Shown piece after piece: positions 41,023-49,450 of a DNA stretch of 64,000 nt (the stretch's first letter is position 1; each line of letters opens with the position of its first letter). Source of the stretch: Actinophytocola sp. (GTDB lineage Bacteria > Actinomycetota > Actinomycetes > Mycobacteriales > Pseudonocardiaceae); NCBI RefSeq assembly GCF_009379765.1, contig NZ_WHTD01000017.1, positions 1 to 64,000 on the forward strand, written 5' to 3'. The notes beneath the pieces are model-generated. The model was given only the letters and a program-made list of their open reading frames with translations, was not told the DNA's origin and searched no databases. Both the position numbers and the translations under genes were made by a program.

Positions 41023-41753
41023 GTCCCGCGGGCCCCCGTCTCGCGCAGCCAGGCGAGCAGGGTGGCCGCGTCCTCGGCGAACGCGGCCGGGTCGTCGTCG
41101 CGGACGAACTCCAGCAGGGCGTACCGGGTGGCCGGCAGCGCGGCCAGGACCGGGCGCCACAACGTCTCGCCCGCCGCCAGCGGGAGCCGGCGGCCGGCGT
41201 CGTCCCAGGTGAAGACGTGCGCGGTGACCGGCCGCAGCGCCCGGACCGCCGCCAGCGCGCCGGCCGGCCGGTCGCCGATCGGCGGCTGCCAGTACGGCCG
41301 CACCGCCGGCACCGCGGCCAACAGGTCCACAGTGGACTCGAGGGTGTCGGTGAGCGTGTTCGCGTGGTACTCCACGCAGATCTCCACGCCCTCGCCGGCG
41401 GCCATCGCCGCGACCCGGGCGAGGTCGGCGACCACCGCGGCCCGGTCGGGCTCCGCGGCCGAGCCGTGCCGCCCGGCCCAGACCCGGATCCGCGCCGCCC
41501 CGAGCGCGACCGCGGTCGCCAGCACGTCCGCGAAACCGTCGCCGGCACAACGGTAGTAGGACCCGTACGCGGCGATCTCGACGCCCGCGGCGGCACACCG
41601 CGCGGCGGCGTCGCGGGCCGCCACCGGGGTGGGCACGTGCACGTCGCCACCCCACTCGATCGCCCGCAGGCCCGCGCCGGCGACGAGCGGGACGATCTCC
41701 GCGACACCCAGGTGCCGGAAGGTGACCGACACCAGGCCGGGGACGGGCGTCAT
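41019..41753 (-). CDS. Sugar phosphate isomerase/epimerase-type TIM-barrel protein
   Basis: 244 residues. AP-endonuclease-2-like barrel: LVSVTFRHLGVAEIVPLVAG, AIEWGGDVHVP, IAAYGSYYRC, RIRVWAGRHGSA, VCVEYHANTLTD-like metal glutamate/histidine, and ALLEFVRDDDP. ATG 41753 overlaps the epimerase stop (ATGA). It acts with the NAD-dependent epimerase and the MFS carrier of the same operon, probably on a sugar or sugar acid not identifiable from sequence. Confidence 0.8.
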   Translation of the reverse strand: MTPVPGLVSVTFRHLGVAEIVPLVAGAGLRAIEWGGDVHVPTPVAARDAAARCAAAGVEIAAYGSYYRCAGDGFADVLATAVALGAARIRVWAGRHGSAAEPDRAAVVADLARVAAMAAGEGVEICVEYHANTLTDTLESTVDLLAAVPAVRPYWQPPIGDRPAGALAAVRALRPVTAHVFTWDDAGRRLPLAAGETLWRPVLAALPATRYALLEFVRDDDPAAFAEDAATLLAWLRETGARGT

Positions 41754-42517
41754 GCGGTGGCGGTGTTGTCCCGCGGCACCCAGCCGAGCTCGCTTCTCGC
41801 CTTGGCCAGGCTCATCGTGCGCTCGCCGCCGTCGCCGCTGATCGAGTACACGTCGAAACCCTTGCCCCGCCGGGCGAGCGCCGCCTCGAGCGCGGCCGCG
41901 ACGTCGCGGGCCGAGGTCGAGATCGCGCGCTGGAACGCGGTGCCCTTCTTCGGCCACGTGTCGTCGGCGGTCGGGAAGCACAGCCGCAGGCAGACCGCGT
42001 CCATGCCCCACGCGGTCGCGGTGCGGCAGACCTCCTCGCCCAGCCGCTTGGCGAGACCGTAGAAGTCACGCGCGTCCGGCGGCGTCGACTCGTCGGGATA
42101 CCAGCCGAGGCGGCCGTCCACGCGCACCTCGCCCGGCGCCGGCTCCGCCTCGCCCACCATCGGGTAGCGGAACACCGACATGCTGCTCGTGTAGACCATG
42201 TGCCGGACCCCGGCCCGGTGCACGCCGGTGAGCGTCGCGTACATCCCGGGCACGGCGACGTCGAGGTGCGCCCGCGCGTTGGCCGGGCTCCCCCAGCCGG
42301 CGCTGGGCCCCATCGCCATGAACACCAGCGAGTCGACGCCCTCGGCGAGCCTGGCGACCAGGTCGACGTCGTGCAGGTCGCCGGCGTGATACTCCACATC
42401 GGACACAGGTGCGGCGGGCCCGGCGAGGTCGAGCACCCGGATCTCGTGCGTCGCCGCGAGATGCGGCACCACCATCGACCCGACCGACCCGCAGCCACCG
42501 ACCACCAGCAAGCGCAT
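41750..42517 (-). CDS. NAD-dependent epimerase/dehydratase (extended SDR)
   Basis: 255 residues. Rossmann motif VVGGCGSVGSMV, catalytic SSMS...YGLAKRLGEE (YxxxK), and C-terminal DVYSISGDGGERTMSLAKAR followed by ELGWVPRDN, the pattern seen in uronate-dehydrogenase-like enzymes. It is the middle gene of the leftward operon, 10 bp after the MFS stop. A sugar-acid oxidation is plausible but unproven. Confidence 0.82.
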   Translation of the reverse strand: MRLLVVGGCGSVGSMVVPHLAATHEIRVLDLAGPAAPVSDVEYHAGDLHDVDLVARLAEGVDSLVFMAMGPSAGWGSPANARAHLDVAVPGMYATLTGVHRAGVRHMVYTSSMSVFRYPMVGEAEPAPGEVRVDGRLGWYPDESTPPDARDFYGLAKRLGEEVCRTATAWGMDAVCLRLCFPTADDTWPKKGTAFQRAISTSARDVAAALEAALARRGKGFDVYSISGDGGERTMSLAKARSELGWVPRDNTATA

Positions 42518-42527
42518 GCCAGCCCCC

Positions 42528-43727
42528 TCAGACCTGGACGTGCACGTCCCTTCCGGCGCGCAACCCCACCACAGTGTGCACGGCCGCGACCCCGACGAGA
42601 ACCGCGAGCGGCACTTTCCATCCGCCGGTCGCGTCGTGCAGCGCGCCGATCGCCACCGGCCCGATCGCCGCGAACAGGTAACCGATCGACTGACCCATCC
42701 CGGACAGCGACGCCGACGAGCGCGGGTCGGCCGCACGCAGGCTGAAGAACGCGAGCGCGAGGAAGAACAGCGTGCCCGCACCGGTACCGGTGACCAGCGC
42801 CCACAGCACCGCGAGGTCGGGTGCGAACAGCAGGCCGAGATAGCCGAGCATCGCGAGCGTCGAGCCGCCCGCGGCGATCAGCCGCTGGTCGGGCAGCCGG
42901 ACGAGCACCAGCGGGACGACGATGCTCATCACCACACCGATGATCTGGTACAGGAACAGCATCCAGCCCGCGTAGTCCTCGCTCGCACCGGTGCTCACCA
43001 CGATCGACGGGAACCACGCGAGCATCGTGTAGAAGCCGCACGCGGACAGCGCCATGAACGCCGAGACCTCCCACGCGAGCGGCGAGCGCCACGGCGCCTT
43101 GGGCTTGACGGTCACCGGCTCGGGATCGCGGCCACCGCTGGCATCGCGGCGCAGCTGCGGGGCCCACACGGCCACCGCCACCAGCGCGAGCCCGGCCCAG
43201 CAGCCAAGCGACGCACGCCAGCCGCCGGGCAGCACGCCGGCCAGCGGCACCGCGATGCCGGCCGCGGTGGACGCGATGACGCCGATCACCGCGGTGTAGA
43301 CGCCGGTGGCCGCGCCGACGTGGTCGGGGAAGTCGCGCTTGATCATGCTCGGGATCAGCACGTTGCCGACCGCGATCGCCGCGCCCAGCAGGACCGTGCC
43401 GACCCACAGCAGGCCGGTGACGGGCAGCGAGCGCAGCACGATGCCGGCCATGAGCGCGACCATCGCGCCCCAGAGCATCCGGTCGGTGCCGAACCGCCTG
43501 GCCAACCGCGGCACCTGCGGCGACACCGCGGAGAACGTGAGCAGCGGCAGCGTCCCGATGAACCCGGCCTCGCCCGCAGTAAGGCCGATGTCCCGGCGGA
43601 TCATCTCCAGCACCGGCCCGACAGAGGTCAGCGCCGCGCGCAGGTTGGCCGCGATCAACAGGAAGCCGACGATCAGCAGCACCCGGCGGCGCAGCCGCTG
43701 GTCCTTAGCAGTCCTCACGACCGTCAC
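42528..43727 (-). CDS. MFS transporter, CynX/NimT-like
   Basis: 399 residues, about 12 predicted membrane segments. LLIAANLRAALTSVGPVL, near the N-terminus, is the CynX/NimT family hallmark. ETP/metabolite antiporter motifs follow, with a cytosolic loop about RRDASGGRDPEPVTVKPKAP between the two halves. Start GTG 43727. It is the first gene of the operon with the epimerase and TIM-barrel genes, so it may import their substrate. Confidence 0.85.
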   Translation of the reverse strand: MTVVRTAKDQRLRRRVLLIVGFLLIAANLRAALTSVGPVLEMIRRDIGLTAGEAGFIGTLPLLTFSAVSPQVPRLARRFGTDRMLWGAMVALMAGIVLRSLPVTGLLWVGTVLLGAAIAVGNVLIPSMIKRDFPDHVGAATGVYTAVIGVIASTAAGIAVPLAGVLPGGWRASLGCWAGLALVAVAVWAPQLRRDASGGRDPEPVTVKPKAPWRSPLAWEVSAFMALSACGFYTMLAWFPSIVVSTGASEDYAGWMLFLYQIIGVVMSIVVPLVLVRLPDQRLIAAGGSTLAMLGYLGLLFAPDLAVLWALVTGTGAGTLFFLALAFFSLRAADPRSSASLSGMGQSIGYLFAAIGPVAIGALHDATGGWKVPLAVLVGVAAVHTVVGLRAGRDVHVQV

Positions 43728-43767
43728 GCTGCCAAGGTGTCACACCCGTGCCGGGCCGGGCAAACCA

Positions 43768-44115
43768 TCAGGCCTTCAGCACGTCTCCCCGCCGGACGTC
43801 CTCGCGGCGCAGGCCGGCCAGCACGAGGCCGACGTTGTCCCCCGCCCGCGCGACGTCGGTCTTCTTGCGGAACTGCTCGATGCCCTTGACCGTGGTGGTC
43901 GTCATCGGCTCGTTGTTCCGCATCAGGTCGACCTGGCCACCGACGCCGATCTCGCCGTAGGTCACCCGCCCGGTCACGACCGTGCCGCGGCCGGTGATGA
44001 CGAACACGTCCTCGACGGTCAGCTGGAACCCCGGGTCCGACGGCACCGGTGTCTCCCGCGGCGCGGGGTAGTAGTCGGTCGGGGTGTCCTTGCGGCGGCG
44101 GCTGAACAGGCCCAT
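43768..44115 (-). CDS. Orphan EF-Tu domain 2-like protein
   Basis: 115 residues. After a basic MGLFSRRRKD start, the sequence FQLTVEDVFVITGRGTVVTG, RVTYGEIGVGGQVDL and FRKKTDVARAGDNVGLVLAG, ending RREDVRRGDVL, is an almost complete EF-Tu domain 2 barrel with no GTPase domain. Such stand-alone domains occur in actinomycetes and their function is unknown. The C-terminal EDVRRGDVLKA matches the region of EF-Tu preceding domain 3. Confidence 0.82.
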   Translation of the reverse strand: MGLFSRRRKDTPTDYYPAPRETPVPSDPGFQLTVEDVFVITGRGTVVTGRVTYGEIGVGGQVDLMRNNEPMTTTTVKGIEQFRKKTDVARAGDNVGLVLAGLRREDVRRGDVLKA

Positions 44116-44160
44116 GCGGCCGACGCTACCGTCGATCACCCGATCTGGTGAGATGGCCCC

Positions 44161-44934
44161 GTGACCTGGATCGAGCTGGAGAACGCCGTCAACGCCCGCG
44201 ACCTCGGCGCACTGCCGACCGAGGGAGGCGGGCGGACCCGGCCCGGGCGGCTGCTCCGGGCCGACAACCTGCAGGACCTCTCGCCCGCCGACATCACCCG
44301 GCTGGTCGACGAGCTCGGCCTGACCACCGTGATCGACCTCCGCAGCACCAACGAGGTCACGTCCGAGGGCCCCGGCCCGCTCGCCGCGGTGGACGCCGTG
44401 GCACACGTGCACCTGTCGGTGCTGCCGGAGAGCCTCGGCATGACCGACGCGGCCGCCGAGGCACTCGCGACGAACAGGCAGCGGGCCATCGAGCGCGACC
44501 CGTCCGACCTGCTGCTGTCGTTCTACCTCGGCTACCTCGAGGACCGGCCGGAGAACATCGTCGGGGCGCTGCGCGCGATCGCCGGCGCACCCGGCGCCGC
44601 GCTCGTGCACTGCGCGGCCGGCAAGGACCGGACCGGTGTCGTCGTGGCGATGGCGCTGACCGTGGCGGGCGTGCCGCGCGACCTGGTGGTGGCCGACTAC
44701 GCGGCCACCGGCGAGCGGATCGAGCTGGTCCTCGACCGGCTGCGGTCCACGCCGACCTACGCCGACGACATCGACCGGGTGCCGGCCGAGGAGCACCGGC
44801 CGCGCGCGGAGACGATGGACGCCTTCCTCGACCGGCTCGACGCCGACCACGGCGGCGTGCTCGGCTGGCTGGCGGCGCACGGTTTCGGCGCGGAGGATGT
44901 CACGCTGTTGCGAGCCGAGCTGCTGGAGGTCTGA
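44161..44934 (+). CDS. Tyrosine-protein phosphatase (PtpB/SiwI-like)
   Basis: 257 residues. The P-loop HCAAGKDRTGVVVAM (about residues 152-166) is the CX5R(T) signature of the Tyr_phosphatase3/PtpB family, and VNARDLGALPTEGGGRTRPG is the conserved N-terminal loop. GTG 44161 is the start. It abuts the next SDR gene (ATG follows the TGA directly), suggesting a two-gene operon. It dephosphorylates phosphotyrosine or phosphoinositide-like substrates in relatives. Confidence 0.88.
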   Translation: MTWIELENAVNARDLGALPTEGGGRTRPGRLLRADNLQDLSPADITRLVDELGLTTVIDLRSTNEVTSEGPGPLAAVDAVAHVHLSVLPESLGMTDAAAEALATNRQRAIERDPSDLLLSFYLGYLEDRPENIVGALRAIAGAPGAALVHCAAGKDRTGVVVAMALTVAGVPRDLVVADYAATGERIELVLDRLRSTPTYADDIDRVPAEEHRPRAETMDAFLDRLDADHGGVLGWLAAHGFGAEDVTLLRAELLEV

Positions 44935-45624
44935 ATGGCACGGTCGGTGCTGGTCACCGGGGGCACGGGCGGGCTGGGCAGCGCCGTCACCACGGCGTTC
45001 CTGGACGCGGGCTGGCGGGTGGTGGTGCCGTGGGTCGCCGAGCGGGAGCTGGCTCGGATGCCGTCCCACGCCGCGCTGGAGCTGGTCGAGGCCGACCTGT
45101 TCGACGAGGAGTCGGTGCGGGCCTGCGCCGCCGCCGCGGCGGCCTCGCCGGACGCGCCGCTGCGGGCCGTGGTGAACCTGGTCGGCGGCTTCGCGGCGGG
45201 CGGGCGCGTGCACGAGACGCCGGTCGAGGAGTTCGAGACCCAGCTGCGGCTGAACCTGCGGGCCACGTACCTGACCTGCCAGCAGACGCTGCCCCACCTG
45301 ACCGCGGCCGGCGGCGGGTCGATCGTGTGCATGTCCAGCCGGGCGGCGCGGCACCCGTTCGTGGGCGCGGCGGGCTACGTGACCTCGAAGGCCGCCGTGC
45401 TCGCGCTGGTCGACGTGCTGGACCTGGAGTACGCGGGCGCCGGGGTGCGGGTCAACGCCGTGCTGCCCGGCGTCATCGACACCCCGGCCAACCGCGCGGC
45501 GATGCCGGACTCGGACCGCGAGGACTGGGTGGCCCCGGCCGACATCGCCCGCACGATCCTGTTCCTGTCCGGCGACGAGGCGTCCCCGATCAGCGGCGCC
45601 CACGTCCCCGTCCACCGCGCCTGA
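44935..45624 (+). CDS. Short-chain dehydrogenase/reductase
   Basis: 229 residues. VTGGTGGLGSAVTTAF (cofactor motif), NLVGGFAAGG in place of NNAG, catalytic CMSSRAARHPF and YVTSK (YxxxK), and a C-terminal PISGAHVPVHRA. Cofactor preference is not clear. It is translated directly after the phosphatase gene. A repeat array follows its stop. Confidence 0.85.
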   Translation: MARSVLVTGGTGGLGSAVTTAFLDAGWRVVVPWVAERELARMPSHAALELVEADLFDEESVRACAAAAAASPDAPLRAVVNLVGGFAAGGRVHETPVEEFETQLRLNLRATYLTCQQTLPHLTAAGGGSIVCMSSRAARHPFVGAAGYVTSKAAVLALVDVLDLEYAGAGVRVNAVLPGVIDTPANRAAMPDSDREDWVAPADIARTILFLSGDEASPISGAHVPVHRA

Positions 45625-45626
45625 CC

Positions 45627-45728
45627 GGGGGACTCGCGGGTTCTGGGGGTTGGACTCGCGGGTTCTGAGCGTTGGACTCGCGGGTTCTGAGCGTTGGACT
45701 CGCGGGTCCTGGGCGTTGGACTCGCGGG
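45627..45728. repeat. GTTGGACTCGCGGG repeat array, locus 3
   Basis: Five cores, all in the same orientation, at 45627 (degenerate first half), 45649, 45671, 45693 and 45715, with an exact 22-bp period. Spacers are TTCTGGGG, TTCTGAGC, TTCTGAGC, TCCTGGGC. The array fills the space between two convergent genes; the stop codon of the right-hand gene begins on the next base (45729). Confidence 0.9.
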
Positions 45729-46592
45729 TCAGAGGTCGGCGAGGCGGGTCGCGATCGGGGCGCCCAGGGTGTCGACCCACGCCGCGGGGGCGTCGCCCGG
45801 AGGCATGACGATCGCGGTGTCGACGCCCAGCGCGTGGTACTCGGCCATCTCCTTGACGAAGGCGCCGACGTCCGTCGGCCGGTCGTTGACGCTGATCGTC
45901 TTCTGGATCGTGTCGTAGTCGCGACCGACCTCGTCGCAGTGGCGGCGCAGCACGTCCAGCTTGTGCGCGACGTCCGCGACGCTCGTGGTGAACAGGTTGC
46001 ACGCGTCGGCATACCGGGCCACCAGGCGCAGCGTCTTCTTCTCGCCACCGCCGCCGATGAGGATCGGCGGCTTGCCGATCGGCAGCGGCGAGCACAGCGT
46101 CTCGGCCAGCCGGTAGTGCTCGCCCTCGAACGGGCCGGTGTCCTCCGGGTCCCACATCTGCTTGCAGATCCGCAGCGTCTCCTCAAGGCGCTCGAACCGC
46201 TCCGCGACGGGCGGGTACGCCACCCCGAGACCCTTGTGCTCCCGCTCGTACCAGGCGGCGCCGATGCCCAGCTCGGCCCGGCCGCCGGACAGAACGTCCA
46301 CAGTGGCCACGATCTTGGCGAGCAGTCCGGGGTGCCGGTAGGTGACGCCGGTGACCAGCAGGCCCAGCCGGGTGGTCGACGTGTGCGCGGCCAGGAAGCC
46401 CAGCGTGGCGTAGCCCTCCAGCATGGGATCGGTGGCCGGCATGAGCTGTTCCATCTGGAAGTAGTGGTCCATGACGGACAAATGGGTCACCCCGGCGGCC
46501 TCGGCCGCCTGGCCCACCCTGGCCAGCTCGGGCGCGATGCCGGGGGTGCCGTCGGGAACCGTGAACGCGATGACGTGAATTCCGAGGTGCAC
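45729..46592 (-). CDS. F420-dependent luciferase-like (LLM) oxidoreductase
   Basis: 287 residues with an LLM TIM-barrel: VSVMDHYFQME-type active-site region, STTRLGLLVTGVTYRHPGLL, DVLSGGRAELGIGAAWYERE and PPILIGGGGEKKTLRLVARY. These are the F420 (not FMN) branch signatures. GTG 46592 lies about 6 bp after a MerR-type -10 box, so the message is probably leaderless. The paralogue upstream (46631-47488) shares the same layout. Confidence 0.85.
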   Translation of the reverse strand: MHLGIHVIAFTVPDGTPGIAPELARVGQAAEAAGVTHLSVMDHYFQMEQLMPATDPMLEGYATLGFLAAHTSTTRLGLLVTGVTYRHPGLLAKIVATVDVLSGGRAELGIGAAWYEREHKGLGVAYPPVAERFERLEETLRICKQMWDPEDTGPFEGEHYRLAETLCSPLPIGKPPILIGGGGEKKTLRLVARYADACNLFTTSVADVAHKLDVLRRHCDEVGRDYDTIQKTISVNDRPTDVGAFVKEMAEYHALGVDTAIVMPPGDAPAAWVDTLGAPIATRLADL

Positions 46593-46598
46593 GACGAA

Positions 46599-46629
46599 AG
46601 CCTAGGAGCTGGAGCACACTCCAGCGCAA
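46599..46629 (-). promoter_or_regulatory. MerR-type promoter with 19-bp spacer for the LLM gene
   Basis: On the minus strand TTGCGC (46629-46624) and TAGGCT (46604-46599) are 19 bp apart, with the dyad GCTGGAG-n4-CTCCAGC (46608-46625) across the spacer. This is the over-long spacer typical of MerR-activated promoters. The palindrome differs from that of the MerR gene at 15 kb, so another MerR protein is likely responsible. Confidence 0.65.
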
Positions 46630-46630
46630 G

Positions 46631-47488
46631 TCACAGCGCGGCGATCGCCGTCCCGAGCGTGCCGACCGACTCCGCCGTCCACGGGCCGCTCGTGATCAGC
46701 ACGACGTGCCCGATCCCCCACTCCGCATACCGGGCGCAGCGCTCGGCGAAGGAGGCGGCGGGCTCGTCCGGCAGCCAGCGCGTGCTGAGCGTCTTCTCGA
46801 TCTCCTCGTACGGGCGGCCGACGTCCGCGCAATGCCGGGCGAGCACCTCGAGCTTGCGCGTGACGGTCGCGCCGCCGTCCGGGATGTCCGGCAGGTTGCA
46901 GGCGTCGCCGTACCGTGCGACCAGCCGCAGCGTCTTCTTCTCCCCCATGCCGCCGATGAGGATCGGCGGGTGCGGCCTGCGCACCGAGCTCGGGTTGTTG
47001 ACCGGCTGCGCGAGCCGGTAGTGCCGCTCGGCGAACGCGCTGTCGTCGCCCGCCCACATCCGCAGCGCCAACCGCAGCGTCTCGTCGAGCCGCTCGAACC
47101 GCACGGACTTCGACTCGGGCAGGTCGAGACCGAAGTCCGCGGCCTCCTTCTCGTGGTATCCGCTGCCGATACCGAGCCAGGCCCGGCCGCCGGAGAGCAC
47201 GTCGACCGTCGTGACCGCCTTGACCAGCAGTGCGGGCGCCCGGTAGGTCGTCGCGGTGACCATGGTGCCCAGCCGCACCCGCCGAGTGGACGCGGCGAGG
47301 TAGCCCAGCGTCGTGTACGCCTCGAGCATCTCCTTCTCCGGCGAGCTCGTCGGATCGGCCTGCAGGAGGTGGTCGGAGACCCATACGGTGTCCACGCCCG
47401 CCTCGTCCGCGGCGCGGGCCACCGCCCCCAGGCTCGAGCCGATCTCCGAGGGCCAGGAGTAGTTGGTCACGTTCAGGCTGATCCGCAT
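46631..47488 (-). CDS. F420-dependent luciferase-like (LLM) oxidoreductase, paralogue
   Basis: 285 residues. ISLNVTNYSWPSEIG at the N-terminus, WVSDHLLQ, RRVRLGTMVTATTYRAPALL, DVLSGGRAWLGIGSGYHEKE and PPILIGGMGEKKTLRLVARY. It shares the F420 LLM fold and the GEKKTLRLVARY-DACNL string with the neighbour, so the pair arose by duplication. ATG 47488. The 38-bp gap to the next gene contains that gene's own MerR-type promoter. Confidence 0.85.
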   Translation of the reverse strand: MRISLNVTNYSWPSEIGSSLGAVARAADEAGVDTVWVSDHLLQADPTSSPEKEMLEAYTTLGYLAASTRRVRLGTMVTATTYRAPALLVKAVTTVDVLSGGRAWLGIGSGYHEKEAADFGLDLPESKSVRFERLDETLRLALRMWAGDDSAFAERHYRLAQPVNNPSSVRRPHPPILIGGMGEKKTLRLVARYGDACNLPDIPDGGATVTRKLEVLARHCADVGRPYEEIEKTLSTRWLPDEPAASFAERCARYAEWGIGHVVLITSGPWTAESVGTLGTAIAAL

Positions 47489-47642
47489 GCGACCACCCTG
47501 CCAAGGTCGACCATGGTCATGTCGCGGTTCGCTCAAGAACCACTCGGGTGATCGCTACCGCCCGGGGTACCGAATCCCCTAAGGGTATTTTCCAGGGTCG
47601 GGCCGGATGTCGGCGTCAGCCCGGGGCAATAGTGTTCGGCCC

Positions 47643-48582
47643 GTGGTTCTCATCGAGACTGAGGCGCTGGAGAAGCGCTACGACAACAGGTGACCGCGCT
47701 CGCGGACCTGACGGTCGCCATCGAGCCGGGGGTCGTCGGGCTCGTGGGGGTGAACGGCGCCGGCAAGAGCACGCTGATCAAGCTCGCGCTCGGCCTGCTC
47801 GCCCCGACCGGGGGGAAGATCCGGGTGCTGGGGCTCGACCCGATCGCCGAGGGGGAAGCGGTGCGCGGCCGGGTCGGGTACATGCCCGAGCACGACTGCC
47901 TGCCGCCCGACGTGATCGCGGCCGAGTTCGTCACGCACATGGCGAGAGTCAGCGGGCTGCCCGCGGCGATGGCCCGCGAGCGCGCGTCCGAGACGTTGCG
48001 CCACGTCGGGCTCTACGAGGAGCGGTACCGGCGCATCGGCGGCTACTCCACGGGCATGAAGCAGCGGGTCAAGCTCGCCCAGGCGCTCGTGCACGACCCG
48101 GAGCTGCTGCTGCTCGACGAGCCGACCAACGGCCTCGACCCGGAGGGCCGGCGGGCCGGCGGGCCATGCTCGACCTGGTCCACCGGATCGGCACCGAGTT
48201 CGGCATCTCGGTCGTGGTGTGCTCGCACCTGCTCGGCGAGATCGAGCGGATCTGCACGTCGCTGGTCGCGATCGACGCCGGCAGGCTGCTGCGCTCGGCG
48301 TCGCTGTCGTCGATGACCCAGCACAGCGACCTGCTGATGGTGGAGATCGACGAGGACCCCGCCGCGTTGCTCTCGCTGCTGGTCGCGGCCGAGCTCGACG
48401 TGCGCGTCGAGGGCCGGGCGCTGCTGGTACGGCTGGGCGCGGAGAAGGCCGAGGAGACCTACGACCTGATCCGCGACGCGGTCGCCGACCTCGACCTGTC
48501 GCTGCACCGGCTCGAGCGGCACCGCCACCAGGTCGCCGACCTGTTCCGGGACCTGCCCGCCGTGGAGGCCAGCTATGCCTGA
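47643..48582 (+). pseudogene. ABC transporter ATP-binding protein with two frameshifts
   Basis: Frame 1 (GTG 47643) reads VVLIETEALEKRYDNR and stops. Frame 2 (GTG 47690) has LVGVNGAGKSTLIKLALGLL, YSTGMKQRVKLAQALVH and LLLDEPTNGLDPEGRRA. Frame 3 continues MLDLVHRIGTEFGISVVVCS to the end at 48582. The second break is an exact 8-bp tandem duplication GGCCGGCG (48146-48153, 48154-48161). The first looks like one lost G near 47688. All ABC motifs survive, so the damage is recent or artefactual. It would pair with the permease at 48575. Confidence 0.85.
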
Positions 48583-49450
48583 CAGTGTCGCCAGGAGCGG
48601 TGTCACCGGTGTCATCCATGACATCGGCTACCAACGTTACGAGGGACCACGGCTGGGGCGCGGGTACGCGTCCCGGTCGCTGTTCGTGCACAGCGTGCGC
48701 GGCGCCTACGGCCTGGGGCGAAGCGCGTGGGCGAAGGTGCTGCCGATCGGGCTCCTCTCGCTCGCGTGCATCGCGGCGCTCGTGCTGGTGGTGGTCAACA
48801 CCCAGCTGCCCGTACAGGTGATCGACTACGTGGGCATCGGGTCCACCTTCACCTACGCCGCGACGGTGTTCGTGGCGGTGGTGGCGCCCGAGCTCGTGTC
48901 GGTCGACCTGCGCAGCAACCTGCTCTCGCTGTACCTGTCCCGGCCGCTGCGGCGCACCGACTACGCGCTGACGAAGCTGGCGTCGCTCACCGCCGCGGCG
49001 TTCGTGATGCTGGCCGCGCCGATGGTGATCCTGTTCCTGGGCATGGCGTTCAGCACCGACGACGGCATCGCCGGGGTCCTCTCCGAGGTCGGCGGGCTGC
49101 TCGAGGGCTTCGTGGTCGCGGCGATCCACGCCGCGGTGCTGGCCGCGCTCGCGCTGCCGTTCGCGGCGCTGACCGGCCGGCGGGTGTTCGCCTCGGGCAT
49201 GATCATCGGCGTCTTCCTGCTGACGGCCCCGGTCTCCGGCGCGCTGCTGGCGTTCAGCTCCGGCGACGGCGCGTACCTCGCGGGGCTGATCAACCCGGTG
49301 AACCTGCTCAACGGCGTCGACCGGTGGCTGTTCGACGGCGGGACGTTCGACATCGGCTCCTACGGCCCGGTCTACGGCCTGGTGTCACTCGCGGTGTTCG
49401 CGGTCGGGACGGCATGCACGGTGTGGCGGTATCGGAAGGTGAGGTCATGA
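48575..49450 (+). CDS. ABC-2 type exporter permease
   Basis: 291 residues. A hydrophilic start VIHDIGYQRYEGPRLGRGYA is followed by six predicted membrane segments. The N-terminal IGYQRYEGPRLGR is typical of ABC-2 subunits in bacitracin- or lantibiotic-like exporters of actinomycetes. It overlaps the end of the damaged ATPase gene by 8 bp and the next ATPase gene by ATGA. If the upstream ATPase is dead, the downstream ATPase may serve both permeases. Confidence 0.85.
   Translation: MPDSVARSGVTGVIHDIGYQRYEGPRLGRGYASRSLFVHSVRGAYGLGRSAWAKVLPIGLLSLACIAALVLVVVNTQLPVQVIDYVGIGSTFTYAATVFVAVVAPELVSVDLRSNLLSLYLSRPLRRTDYALTKLASLTAAAFVMLAAPMVILFLGMAFSTDDGIAGVLSEVGGLLEGFVVAAIHAAVLAALALPFAALTGRRVFASGMIIGVFLLTAPVSGALLAFSSGDGAYLAGLINPVNLLNGVDRWLFDGGTFDIGSYGPVYGLVSLAVFAVGTACTVWRYRKVRS

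Noticed and set aside
45627-45728. CRISPR array (regular repeats with short spacers)
   Set aside because: The core is 14 bp, spacers are 8 bp and nearly identical, no cas genes are present, and inverted copies occur at sister sites. It is a simple dispersed/tandem repeat.
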